From positions 1 through 27,382 of the forward strand of contig JAKJFO010000035.1 in NCBI GenBank assembly GCA_022704885.1: a stretch of 27,382 nucleotides of DNA, in the 5' to 3' direction. Shown here in pieces: positions 7,839 through 16,359 of the stretch (its first letter is position 1; each line of letters starts with the position of its first letter). Below the pieces are notes generated by a model. That model saw only the letters and a program-made list of their open reading frames with translations. It made no database searches and had not been told where the DNA came from. Position numbers and translations under genes: made by a program. This stretch comes from Candidatus Rifleibacteriota bacterium. Its GTDB lineage: Bacteria > Riflebacteria > Ozemobacteria > Ozemobacterales > Ozemobacteraceae.

Positions 7839-7981
7839 GTCTTCTTCCGAAATGTATTTCTGCATAAGCTATCGGTAAAACCTGTTCGAAACAAGAGGCC
7901 TGCTGTCATTGCAAAACCTCAAAACAATAAATTTGTCATCGCCGGAAAATGCAGTGGCGGAATGGTTTTGAAACTTTTTAT

Positions 7982-8010
7982 TTGTCATTTACAGATAAAA
8001 ATTCTAATAT
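7982..8010 (+). promoter_or_regulatory. Predicted promoter of the M3 oligopeptidase gene
   Basis: TTGTCA (7982-7987) and TAATAT (8005-8010) are separated by 17 bases in an AT-rich stretch, about 30 bases before the start codon. The ribosome site AAGGAAG follows. Confidence 0.6.
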
Positions 8011-8046
8011 GTAAAAAATTATTCTCATCCCGGAAAGGAAGTCACC

Positions 8047-10131
8047 ATGATATCACCAGCAGAAAATCCATTGATGGCCAGAAGCGGTCTGCCCGAATTC
8101 GAGAAAATCAGACCAGAACATGTGATACCGGCAATGGATGCAACTCTCGCCGAAATCGAGAGTCGTCTCAAGGAAATCGAAGCGAGCGTCATACCAACCT
8201 GGGATGGCTTGTGTAAGCCTCTGGAAGAGCTAGACACTCCATTCGAATATACCTGGGGAGTTGTTAACCACCTGATCAGCGTCAAGAATTCAGATGAACT
8301 CCGCAAAGCACATCAGGAAATTCTGCCCAAGGTCATCAATTTCAGCCTGCGCATGTCACAGAGCAAGCCCATTTACCATGGCCTCAAAAAGCTGCGCGAC
8401 AGCGAAGAATACAAAAGCCTCAACGATGCGCGAAAACGCATTATCGACAAAAAGATCAAGGCAGCCGAGCACGCCGGCGTCGGGCTTGAAGGTGCTGCCA
8501 AAGAGCGTTTCAACGAAATCGCCAACCGCATATCTAAAATCAGCACTGATTTTTCGAATAACGTGCTCGATGCTACCAAAGCCTACGAACTCATAGTTAC
8601 AGACAAAGCCGATGTCGAAGGCTGGCCGCTGAATCTTAAGCAGCTGGCTGCCCAATCCTGGGCAAAGGAAAAGGGTGAAAAGAATCAGAAACCTGATCCG
8701 GAAAACGGGCCATGGCGCATAACTCTCGACTACCCGAGCTCCGGCCCTTTCATGCAGCACAGCCGAAACCGTGAACAACGCCGCGAAGTCTATCACAAAA
8801 TGATCACCCGCGCCTCCGGCGACAAGTTCGATAATTCCGGAATCATCGAAGAACTGCTCAAACTACGAGCCGAACAGGCTCAGATTCTTGGTTTTAAAAC
8901 TTTCGCCGAGCTCAGTCTCGACAACAAGATGGCTCCAGACGTTGTTGCCGTCGAAAAGATGTTTGCCGAACTCGAAACTGCGGCACGCCCGTTCGCTGAA
9001 AAAGAGCTGCAGGATCTTCAGAAAATGGCTTCGGAATCAGGCCAGAACGATCCGATCAAACACTGGGATGTCGCATTCTGGGCAGAGCGCCTGCGTGAAA
9101 AGCTGTATGACTACACAGATGATCAGCTGCGCCCTTATTTTCCGCTGCCGCGCGTGCTCGACGGTCTGTTCAGCCTTTCCGAAAGAATTTTCGGGATCAG
9201 AATCAGCCGATCGACTGACAGCAGTATTCCGAAATGGCATGAAGAAGTGGATTACTTTGACATCAAGGATGAAAACGGCAAAATGCTTGCCCATTTCTAC
9301 CTCGATCCATATTCGCGGCCTGCCGAAAAACGCGGTGGCGCCTGGATGAACGAATGTTTCGGCCGGCGCATGATCGATGGCAAAGTAAGACTGCCAGTGA
9401 TTTATCTTGTCTGCAACGGCACGCCACCGGTAGAAGGCCGACCTTCACTGATGAGTTTCAACGAAGTCAGCACGCTGTTTCATGAATTCGGTCACGGCAT
9501 TCAGGGTATGCTGACCATTATCGATGAGGCTGAAGCAGCCGGAATCAACGGTGTCGAATGGGACGCCGTAGAACTGGCCAGCCAGTTCATGGAAAACTGG
9601 TGCTACAACAAGCCTACGTTGATGGGCATGGCAAGGCATTATGAAACCAGCGAGAATCTTCCTGACGATCTGTTCGAAAAGATCAGAGCTGCCAAAAACT
9701 TCAGATCTGGCTCAGCTATGCTTCGCCAGCTGGAATTCGGCAAAGTCGATATCTATCTTCACCACCATTTCGACGTAGACGGCACAGAATCACCATTCGA
9801 TGCGGCCCGGCGCATCGCCACCCAGACTTCAATCATGCCGCCATACGAGCATGAAAGGTTTCTCTGCAGCTTCTCTCACATTTTTGCCGGAGGCTACGCA
9901 GCCGGTTATTACAGCTACAAATGGGCAGAGGTTCTCAGTTCAGATGCTTTCGCCGCATTTGAGGAAGCCGGTTTTGACAACGAAAATGCGATCCGCGAAC
10001 TCGGTCGCAAGTATCGCGACACCGTGCTGGCCCTGGGCGGCAGCAAGCACCCGACCGAGGTTTACCGGATGTTCAGAGGCCGCGACGCGACTACTGCAGC
10101 CCTTCTGCGGCATTCCGGTCTGAGTACCTGA
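8047..10131 (+). CDS. prlC: M3-family zinc oligopeptidase (oligopeptidase A-like)
   Basis: This is a 694-residue cytoplasmic metallopeptidase. The N-terminus (GLPEFEKIRPEHVIPAM) is the classic opening of oligopeptidase A. The zinc site is complete: HEFGH with H479, E480 and H483, and the third ligand E509 in the AVELASQF segment, followed by MENW. Length and domain order match M3A peptidases (oligopeptidase A, Dcp, thimet oligopeptidase). These enzymes cut short peptides inside the cell, including signal-peptide remnants, and would suit a peptide-fermenting organism. AAGGAAG lies 5 bases before the ATG at 8047. A hairpin follows the stop and the rhomboid gene lies just beyond. The distinction between oligopeptidase A and the closely related Dcp is made from the N-terminus only. 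Confidence 0.92.
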   Translation: MISPAENPLMARSGLPEFEKIRPEHVIPAMDATLAEIESRLKEIEASVIPTWDGLCKPLEELDTPFEYTWGVVNHLISVKNSDELRKAHQEILPKVINFSLRMSQSKPIYHGLKKLRDSEEYKSLNDARKRIIDKKIKAAEHAGVGLEGAAKERFNEIANRISKISTDFSNNVLDATKAYELIVTDKADVEGWPLNLKQLAAQSWAKEKGEKNQKPDPENGPWRITLDYPSSGPFMQHSRNREQRREVYHKMITRASGDKFDNSGIIEELLKLRAEQAQILGFKTFAELSLDNKMAPDVVAVEKMFAELETAARPFAEKELQDLQKMASESGQNDPIKHWDVAFWAERLREKLYDYTDDQLRPYFPLPRVLDGLFSLSERIFGIRISRSTDSSIPKWHEEVDYFDIKDENGKMLAHFYLDPYSRPAEKRGGAWMNECFGRRMIDGKVRLPVIYLVCNGTPPVEGRPSLMSFNEVSTLFHEFGHGIQGMLTIIDEAEAAGINGVEWDAVELASQFMENWCYNKPTLMGMARHYETSENLPDDLFEKIRAAKNFRSGSAMLRQLEFGKVDIYLHHHFDVDGTESPFDAARRIATQTSIMPPYEHERFLCSFSHIFAGGYAAGYYSYKWAEVLSSDAFAAFEEAGFDNENAIRELGRKYRDTVLALGGSKHPTEVYRMFRGRDATTAALLRHSGLST

Positions 10132-10140
10132 CGAACTACC

Positions 10141-10171
10141 ATGACGCGGCAGTATTACACTGCCGCGTCAT
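10141..10171. terminator. Hairpin between the oligopeptidase and rhomboid genes
   Basis: A perfect 13-bp stem (10141-10153 with 10159-10171) with a 5-base loop starts 9 bases after the oligopeptidase stop. There is no real T-run, so it may end the transcript only partly and let some transcription into the rhomboid gene, which has no obvious promoter of its own. Confidence 0.6.
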
Positions 10172-10201
10172 TTGAACAAGCGGCAGCAATCGAGACTACA
10201 G

Positions 10202-11035
10202 ATGTTTTTTCCGCTGCATGACCAGAAAAATGCGCCTGTAAAAATAGTGCCTGTCATCAGCTATCTGATTATTGCACTGTGTTTTCTTGTACAGCTTTAT
10301 CAGATTTCGATAGCCTTCTCAAGCGACAGCAAGGTTAGATCGACACATTTTGCTTATCGGCATGGCATGGTTCCACATGTGTATTTTTCAGGTACAACCG
10401 TTTACCAGATCGGCCCGCCCGAGTTTCACCTTAATGAACAGGACCTGCAACGTGCAGAACAAGCGAAATTCGGCAGTTCTGAGCGCGAAATGTACGATCT
10501 GCTGGTTCTGCATTCTTCACCGTTCTGGATCTGGTTGATGCCGATCACCAGCCTCTTTCTTCATGCTGGCGTGATGCATCTGCTCACCAATGTCTGGTTT
10601 TTCTGGATTTTTTCTGACAACGTCGAAGAAAGGTTCGGAGCGCCGCTTTTTCTTGTCTTCTATCTGATCACCGGCATGTTTTCGAGCTTTGTCCACGCTT
10701 ATCTGAACCAGCAGTCATACATACCGCTGGTTGGCGCGAGTGGCGCTGTCAGTTCTGTGATGGGAGCCTACATTGCATTGTTTCCGCGCCATCGCGTGAC
10801 CAGTTATTTCTGTCCGGCATGGTTCTTCATTCGCCGCGTCGATGTGCCGGCAGTGCTGGTTCTTGGCCTTTATCTGCTGCTCAACATTCTTTCGATGACC
10901 AGAGCGAGCGACGGTATCGGCCCGAATGTTGCTTTTGACGCACATATTGGCGGCTTTGTCGCCGGGTTCCTGTTCGCACATCTCCATAAAGCCGTGTTAA
11001 CTGCAGGAAACAGTTCGCCAGCAGTCGCAGGTTAA
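10202..11035 (+). CDS. Rhomboid-family intramembrane serine protease
   Basis: The 277-residue multi-pass membrane protein carries all expected catalytic features: an oxyanion-hole Asn at N130 in HLLTNVWFFW, the nucleophile S180 in GASGAVSSVMGAY, and the base H248 in AFDAHIGGFVAGFLF. A hydrophobic segment at about residues 15-38 is followed by a long loop (about 40-105) before the core helices. It should cleave transmembrane segments of membrane proteins; the substrate is unknown. The open frame begins at a TTG at 10172, but that codon abuts the hairpin and has no ribosome site, so ATG 10202 is preferred, although its own ribosome site is also weak. It converges on the HEAT-repeat gene with 19 bases between the stops. 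Confidence 0.9.
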   Translation: MFFPLHDQKNAPVKIVPVISYLIIALCFLVQLYQISIAFSSDSKVRSTHFAYRHGMVPHVYFSGTTVYQIGPPEFHLNEQDLQRAEQAKFGSSEREMYDLLVLHSSPFWIWLMPITSLFLHAGVMHLLTNVWFFWIFSDNVEERFGAPLFLVFYLITGMFSSFVHAYLNQQSYIPLVGASGAVSSVMGAYIALFPRHRVTSYFCPAWFFIRRVDVPAVLVLGLYLLLNILSMTRASDGIGPNVAFDAHIGGFVAGFLFAHLHKAVLTAGNSSPAVAG

Positions 11036-11054
11036 GCAAAACCGGCTGCTCAAT

Positions 11055-13886
11055 TCATTTTTTCAGCGCCACCAGAGAATAGATACACAGCGTCGAAAAC
11101 ACTATCGGGGTAAGGCACAAATCTGAAACGAAACTCAGAGCGATAACGATCACCGTGCCGACAAGAGCAGGCAAAGTTGCGCTGACGAGGCTCACGATTT
11201 CGACCGAGGTGCCGGTCACCAGCTGAATGATAAAGGTTGAAAAAATAAAAAGAGTCACCAGTCGACTGCGGTCTCTCATGAAAAGAGCCTCAGAAGTCGC
11301 GAAAGCATCGCGTTCAGGCTCAAGAACAGCTGCTGGTTCTACCAGAAGATATTTGAAATAGGCTGAAGCGAAAACGGCGATCATCACCAGAACGGCAGCC
11401 ATATTGGCAAGGTCGGTAGCGATAGTACTGATTTCGGTAACCATGCCGGCAGACAATACAGTACCACTCATCATCATCGCGATAAAAAGCCAGAAGCCAA
11501 GCAACAGGTGCTTTTTGAGCGAACTGGCAAACACCCCGGCATAAAGCCCGGCAGCTTTTTCTCTGACCCGTTCGCGGTTGTAATCGCGGCCATGAATTCC
11601 GTCATCGACCATCAGTGCGATGTTGATCTTCCACTCAACCATCAGGCCAAGGGTTTTATATGCCAGATAGGGAGCGAAGATCACAGAGAATATGATGCCG
11701 ATCAACTTGTCGAGAGACGCAAACAGGAAAAAACCACTGGCAAAGATAAAGGCTATAATCGCCCAGCGACCAAACTGCAACAGCGTGTAAATCGAAAATG
11801 CCACAACATGCTTCTGATAGAGACGCATGGCAACATCGAAAAACTCGCTGACCGCAGCCTTTTCGTCGGGCAGCATCGAGAATCGATGTTCTGGAATATA
11901 TGAGCAGAGGTTTGCTTCAACCCTGCCAAGATCAGCCATCAGAAGTGATGAGCTGCGGGTGTCGAGTTGCGAACGATTACTGTATACCTCAAATGCCAGA
12001 AAAGTCAAAATTGCTTCACGACGATGTCTGAGACTCTGCTGTTCAATTTTGAGCAGTTCCTGTTCAGACTGATGGTTTGCTTCTTCCGTGACCGTGCCGG
12101 GTGAGTTGTTGCGCTCAGACTCGCCGATCAGTGAGTCGATGTGCTCGAGATCGGCAGCAATAGAATTAAGCGACTCAAGCGTTTTTTCATCGACGATACG
12201 GTTCTGCAGACACTTCTCTCCGAGCTGCATCAATGCATGTCGCTCGGCCTGTGGATTGCGTTTGAAAATCGCTTTCTCTGAATCAGTTTCCGGTTCACCG
12301 CCAACTGAGCGTAACAACCGCAATACCCCGGCAAAAACCTTATCCAGACTGTTTTCAAAAAAACGGTCGCGGCTCTTTTCGAGCTCGATCTGTTTTCTGG
12401 TTTCCTGCAGCAGCATGACTGCACCACTCACCCGTGCATCGGCGTAGTCATTGAGGATCTTGAAGGCACCGTCACGAACCCGCGGATTATGATCGTGCAG
12501 CATTGTTTCAAGAATCTGTACAAGTCCCGGTTCGCGCAGTTGCGAGATGACATAAAGAGCGCTGCGCTTGAAGGCTTCTCTGCCTCTTGCCAGCATACTT
12601 TTCAGCTCGCCGGCAAGATCGATACGATTGTATTTATGCAGCACCAGCAGCGCGTTGGCGACAACCCGACTGTATTTGTCCTTGATGAGGGGAAGCAGAC
12701 AATCAGGCGAAGCGTCTGCCGGCAGGGCAGCAGCAAAGGCCTCGACGGCATTGGCCCGCACCCGTTCATCCGGGTGTGCAAGCAGCCGGCAACAGTGCTC
12801 AAAGCAGCCGGCAAGCCTCTTTTCACGCACCATGGCCAGCATCATCGAAAGCAGAAAAGAATCCTGTTCCCGGCTCAATGCCTCAGAAAACAAAGCACAA
12901 TCTGTCAGCATTTCGCTCTGATTCAGCCGGCTTAACGCAAGATAACGCTGCACCGGCTCATCGCTTGCAAGAAGACGGGCGAGATCCTGATCAGAAGGAG
13001 TTTCATCAGCCTCTTCAGAAATTGCAGCCGCCAGATCGTCGTTTCCCCGGCTATGTTCAAGTTGCGCCAGAACGACCTCTGCCGCAGGATTTCCTTCTCT
13101 CTTCTCTGCCAGAATGTATTCGAGCGCACGCTGTCTTATTTCTGGAATCTCGTCATTACGCGCCATCTGCGCGAGAGCGACCAGTGACTGCGGCGACTTG
13201 ATTCGATAAAACGCGTAGGCGGCTGAGGCTCTCGTCCAGAGTTTTTCGTCCTGCGACATCTTCTTGAGCAGGTTGAAAAGGGACTGACCGCCAATGCCCT
13301 GCAAAACCCTGACGACATTTGCCTTAACCCGGTTGTCTTCGTCGGACATGCAGCTGATGATATGGCGGCAGGCATCTTCGCTGTCGAACATGGCCATAGC
13401 CTCAACGGCGTTAGCTCGAATGCGTGCGTCTTCGTGCATGAGGAACTGAGCGATTACCGATATATCTTCATGGTTGGCGAAGCGACCAAGGCCGATAATC
13501 ATACTGGCAATCAACCGTGGCATCGTTTCTCTGCCGAGAGCATTGAGCAGCAGCAGGCGACCAGTGCGGTCTGGTGCAGCGAGCAACTTTTTCAACCCGA
13601 CGACACGCGCATGCGGATTTTCATGCGCAAGCAACTGCTCTACTGTAAGCTGCGCAAACGCCTCTTCATCGACATGTTCATCAGTGTCATGTGAGAGACG
13701 TTCAAGCGCTTTTCGCGCCAGGAAGCGGGTTTCTTCATCGCTGTCATTACCAGCAATTTCTGTGAGCTGCTGAATGAGTGAAGAAAAGCCGCCGCGAACT
13801 GCCATAACGATACCCTGCTGCCGTTCGTGGGCAACAGATGATGCAAGCAGCTTTGCCGCTTTTTCTATGGTCAGTTCATCGGTCAT
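11055..13886 (-). CDS. HEAT-repeat protein with C-terminal multi-pass membrane domain
   Basis: The 943-residue product has three parts. Residues about 1-480 are HEAT/PBS-lyase-like helical repeats, seen as recurring patterns such as HEDARIRANAVEAM, DEDNRVKANVVRVL, HPDERVRANAVEAF and DHNPRVRDGAFKIL. Residues about 480-690 are charged and helical. Residues about 695-940 contain roughly six hydrophobic segments with short loops. The repeats probably form a cytoplasmic docking surface tethered to the inner membrane. No catalytic motif is seen and the function is unknown. The start codon lies 12 bases after the stop of the GH13 gene on the same strand and has no clear ribosome site, so translation is probably coupled to that gene. 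Confidence 0.82.
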   Translation of the reverse strand: MTDELTIEKAAKLLASSVAHERQQGIVMAVRGGFSSLIQQLTEIAGNDSDEETRFLARKALERLSHDTDEHVDEEAFAQLTVEQLLAHENPHARVVGLKKLLAAPDRTGRLLLLNALGRETMPRLIASMIIGLGRFANHEDISVIAQFLMHEDARIRANAVEAMAMFDSEDACRHIISCMSDEDNRVKANVVRVLQGIGGQSLFNLLKKMSQDEKLWTRASAAYAFYRIKSPQSLVALAQMARNDEIPEIRQRALEYILAEKREGNPAAEVVLAQLEHSRGNDDLAAAISEEADETPSDQDLARLLASDEPVQRYLALSRLNQSEMLTDCALFSEALSREQDSFLLSMMLAMVREKRLAGCFEHCCRLLAHPDERVRANAVEAFAAALPADASPDCLLPLIKDKYSRVVANALLVLHKYNRIDLAGELKSMLARGREAFKRSALYVISQLREPGLVQILETMLHDHNPRVRDGAFKILNDYADARVSGAVMLLQETRKQIELEKSRDRFFENSLDKVFAGVLRLLRSVGGEPETDSEKAIFKRNPQAERHALMQLGEKCLQNRIVDEKTLESLNSIAADLEHIDSLIGESERNNSPGTVTEEANHQSEQELLKIEQQSLRHRREAILTFLAFEVYSNRSQLDTRSSSLLMADLGRVEANLCSYIPEHRFSMLPDEKAAVSEFFDVAMRLYQKHVVAFSIYTLLQFGRWAIIAFIFASGFFLFASLDKLIGIIFSVIFAPYLAYKTLGLMVEWKINIALMVDDGIHGRDYNRERVREKAAGLYAGVFASSLKKHLLLGFWLFIAMMMSGTVLSAGMVTEISTIATDLANMAAVLVMIAVFASAYFKYLLVEPAAVLEPERDAFATSEALFMRDRSRLVTLFIFSTFIIQLVTGTSVEIVSLVSATLPALVGTVIVIALSFVSDLCLTPIVFSTLCIYSLVALKK

Positions 13887-13898
13887 GCGCCGTCAACA

Positions 13899-15956
13899 TC
13901 ACGATTTCCAGCTGAAAAAGCAACATTCGCCGGGTTTGAGTAGGTATTTTAATTTCTGATCTGCAACCTCGAATGTCTTACGGTTATAGTCGTCGGTCAG
14001 ATGATTCTCCAACTGGCGGCAATCGGTATGCAGGCACCATTCGAGACTGACTTCGCCGGCCAGTTCGTGGTCGAGATCGCGGTTGAACAGAACCATCACA
14101 TGCTGCCCTTCGCCGCGTCTGATAAAGCCGATCACATCTGCCTGGCCGGTCTGTATCATGCAGAATGACTCGCGGTCACAGCGGTTAATTGCAGCAGCAT
14201 ACTGGCGCCGCAGCTGCAGCACTTTTTGCATATAGCCCAGCATCGGGTGAGCGCCATCCCATCTGTAGCCACAGAGGTCGAAGAGCGCAAGTTTGCAGCC
14301 TTTGAGCTTCTCAAGATCTTTATTGGAGAAATCGAGACCGGTATTGACCGGAATGCTTTCGCCCAGTTCCTGGCCGGAATGAATGAATGGTACCGACAGC
14401 GGCAACATGCTGTTCACCAGGAATGCATACTTGCTGTAAAGCTCGCCACCAGCTCTCTCTGCTGCTCTAGGCGTGTTGTGGTTTTCGACAGCTCCAAAGA
14501 AAGGCAGCGGCACGCCCTGGTTGCCGATGTGGTTAAGCAGATCGTACATGCCTTCACGCCGGTATTCAACCCACCAGGCATAACCAACTACAGCATTATA
14601 GCCGGCATCGACGCTCTCCTGCTTTATCTCGAAGTTTTCTGACAGAAAGGCAAAATCAGGGTCAACTGCGCGCGCACGCGCGATAAGCTGTTGCATGAGG
14701 GTGACAGGAACGGCATGCCCCATGTCGACCATGACACCATCGATGGCAAACTTGTTCTGGTAATAGGGAATCAGGTCGATAATCGTCTGCCAGAGAGGCT
14801 GGTTCGCCATTTCAGGCCTTGCCAGACGATTATCATACATTCTGATGGTGTTGTAGGCAATGTAGTTGAACTCAGGTTTCGAGGGATTCTCATCGTTATA
14901 CATGCGCAGATAGGTCACATCACCCCAGGGCGGCTGATTGTCGTCAGGCGGCCAGTCGGCAAAGGCGCCTGGAATGCGAACCTTAGTCAGTTTGCGAGTT
15001 TCGACATCGAGACCTTCACCGCGATACTGATGTTTTTCATTGAACTTGACCGTCTCTTTTGCCGGCGGCAGCTTGAAAAGCCGGCGATATTCAGCTGGCG
15101 GTAATTCATTAAAATCCCCGCTTTTTACCTTGTTGTTGATTATCTCGAGTTCCTCGGCGGTAAATATCGGGTTGCCATAGTGTCTGGCCGCGACAGCGAG
15201 ATCAGTTTCGCCAATCTTACGATCGGCTACCTGCTCGTCTATCCAGTAAAACCATTCTGGATGTTCTGCTATCCAGTCCGAATCTTTGCTTGCCGTTCTG
15301 AAGACGAACTCGGCGATCACTCTCATTCCCAGCAGATGGCAGGCTTCAATAAAAGCGCAGAACTGCTCTTCGACGTCCATTTCCAGAAGCGGATCAGCCA
15401 GACTGGCTTCGATGCGGTACGGGTTGCGAATCGCATAAGGCGAACCCAGCTCACCTTTGTTACCATCATGACCAATAGCAGTTACCGGTAAAAGGTGTAT
15501 CGTTGTACAGCCAAGGGCTTTGATATAACCCAGCATGGCAATCGCCTTGAGAAATGTGCCTGATTCGCGCACACCATGGCTGTTGAGAGTAATATCATTT
15601 TTTGAGCCACCCAGTGTGCCGTCGCCATCATGATCATAAGCTGCCGTCAATCTGACAAAAATATTGAAAATAAATTCTGATGCAATCCAGTTGCCGCCGC
15701 TGCCATTGCCAAGCTGGCAGTTGAGAGAACGCTGCGGATCGATTCCTGGCAATTTCAGCTTCTCGACACCCTCGATGTGTGAAAGATAGAACTCGCCCGG
15801 GTTGACCTGTTGAGCAGTCCCGCCATCTTTCAGCTCGCTGCCGGGAGTTACCCAGAGTGAGGGAACCAGATACCTGCCAGAGAATGGCTTACTGGCAAGC
15901 TTCGTGAGTTGAGCTTTCATTTTCTGCAGTGGAGATGAAGTATTATCTGACATCAT
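13899..15956 (-). CDS. GH13 alpha-amylase-family protein with altered active-site motifs
   Basis: This 685-residue protein has a GH13 TIM barrel. Region II reads GVMVDMGHA with the nucleophile D411, region III reads FLSENFE with the general acid E440, and region IV reads VENHNTPR. Two usual residues differ: the Arg two positions before the nucleophile is Met, and the stabilising Asp of NHD is Asn (N494). Region I (VIAEFVFRTASKDSDW, then EHPEWFYW) is closer to GlgE maltosyltransferases than to typical amylases, but the remaining motifs are not a clear GlgE match. No signal peptide is present, so it is probably cytoplasmic and acts on alpha-glucans such as glycogen, or has lost activity. AGGAG lies 5 bases before the ATG at 15956. 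It is the first gene of a two-gene unit with the HEAT protein. Confidence 0.82.
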   Translation of the reverse strand: MMSDNTSSPLQKMKAQLTKLASKPFSGRYLVPSLWVTPGSELKDGGTAQQVNPGEFYLSHIEGVEKLKLPGIDPQRSLNCQLGNGSGGNWIASEFIFNIFVRLTAAYDHDGDGTLGGSKNDITLNSHGVRESGTFLKAIAMLGYIKALGCTTIHLLPVTAIGHDGNKGELGSPYAIRNPYRIEASLADPLLEMDVEEQFCAFIEACHLLGMRVIAEFVFRTASKDSDWIAEHPEWFYWIDEQVADRKIGETDLAVAARHYGNPIFTAEELEIINNKVKSGDFNELPPAEYRRLFKLPPAKETVKFNEKHQYRGEGLDVETRKLTKVRIPGAFADWPPDDNQPPWGDVTYLRMYNDENPSKPEFNYIAYNTIRMYDNRLARPEMANQPLWQTIIDLIPYYQNKFAIDGVMVDMGHAVPVTLMQQLIARARAVDPDFAFLSENFEIKQESVDAGYNAVVGYAWWVEYRREGMYDLLNHIGNQGVPLPFFGAVENHNTPRAAERAGGELYSKYAFLVNSMLPLSVPFIHSGQELGESIPVNTGLDFSNKDLEKLKGCKLALFDLCGYRWDGAHPMLGYMQKVLQLRRQYAAAINRCDRESFCMIQTGQADVIGFIRRGEGQHVMVLFNRDLDHELAGEVSLEWCLHTDCRQLENHLTDDYNRKTFEVADQKLKYLLKPGECCFFSWKS

Positions 15957-15991
15957 GTCGGCTCCTGATTCATGTGCTGATTTTCATCGAA

Positions 15992-16000
15992 ATTCTAGCA
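15992..16000 (-). promoter_or_regulatory. Predicted extended -10 promoter of the GH13 gene
   Basis: On the minus strand, TGC-TAGAAT (TAGAAT at 15992-15997) forms an extended -10 element about 35 bases before the GH13 start. No good -35 box is present at 16-18 bases. A perfect 12-bp palindrome, GCTGCCGGCAGC (16011-16022), lies where the -35 would be. Confidence 0.45.
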
Positions 16001-16010
16001 CAACAAAAAG

Positions 16011-16022
16011 GCTGCCGGCAGC
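16011..16022. repeat. 12-bp palindrome between GH13 and ferredoxin genes
   Basis: GCTGCCGGCAGC is a perfect GC-rich inverted repeat in an otherwise AT-rich divergent intergenic region. It overlaps the expected -35 position of the GH13 promoter and could be an operator. Similar GCCGGCAGC strings occur in a terminator stem elsewhere in the window, so chance is possible. Confidence 0.35.
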
Positions 16023-16113
16023 AATTTCTTTAATTCTTTACTTCTGATGATTTATTTATTATTATGCTTAAAGTTTTGAATGTAATTAGCGAACCAAAAT
16101 CAAGGAGATCGAC

Positions 16114-16284
16114 ATGGCTATTAAGGTTAACGCTGACACCTGTGTTGGATGTGGCGCCTGCATCGGCACCTGCCCGGTAGAAGTACTTGAAATGAAAGAT
16201 GGCAAGGCAGTTTACAAGGGTGATGGCTGCATCGAATGCGGAGCCTGCGTTTCTTCCTGCCCGGTAGAAGCTCTGACTCTTTAA
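16114..16284 (+). CDS. 2[4Fe-4S] ferredoxin
   Basis: This 56-residue protein has two C-x2-C-x2-C-x3-C-P motifs: C10, C13, C16, C20-P21 and C39, C42, C45, C49-P50. Cys10-16 and Cys49 should hold one [4Fe-4S] cluster, and Cys39-45 and Cys20 the other, as in clostridial ferredoxins. The two halves are clearly related (CPVEVLEM and CPVEALTL follow the motifs), showing the old internal duplication. It is a low-potential electron carrier for cytoplasmic oxidoreductases and fits anaerobic amino-acid fermentation. AAGGAG lies 6 bases before the ATG at 16114. The upstream region (16036-16070) is very AT-rich and probably holds the promoter, and a strong terminator follows at once, so it is transcribed alone. 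Confidence 0.95.
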   Translation: MAIKVNADTCVGCGACIGTCPVEVLEMKDGKAVYKGDGCIECGACVSSCPVEALTL

Positions 16285-16290
16285 CATTTA

Positions 16291-16324
16291 AAAAAACCGC
16301 CAACTCTTGAGTTGGCGGTTTTTT
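16291..16324. terminator. Bidirectional rho-independent terminator
   Basis: A perfect 16-bp inverted repeat (16291-16306 with 16309-16324) starts with six A and ends with six T, around a 2-base centre. It lies 6 bases after the ferredoxin stop and 35 bases beyond the stop of the facing TPR/coiled-coil gene, so it can serve both. Confidence 0.93.
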
Positions 16325-16359
16325 AATGTACGAAAAGCCGCAACCGGCTGATCACAATG

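Noticed and set aside
7836..7865. Upstream ATG (7865) as start of the lipoprotein
   Set aside because: It would put nine charged or polar residues before the signal peptide, and the better ribosome site lies before ATG 7838.
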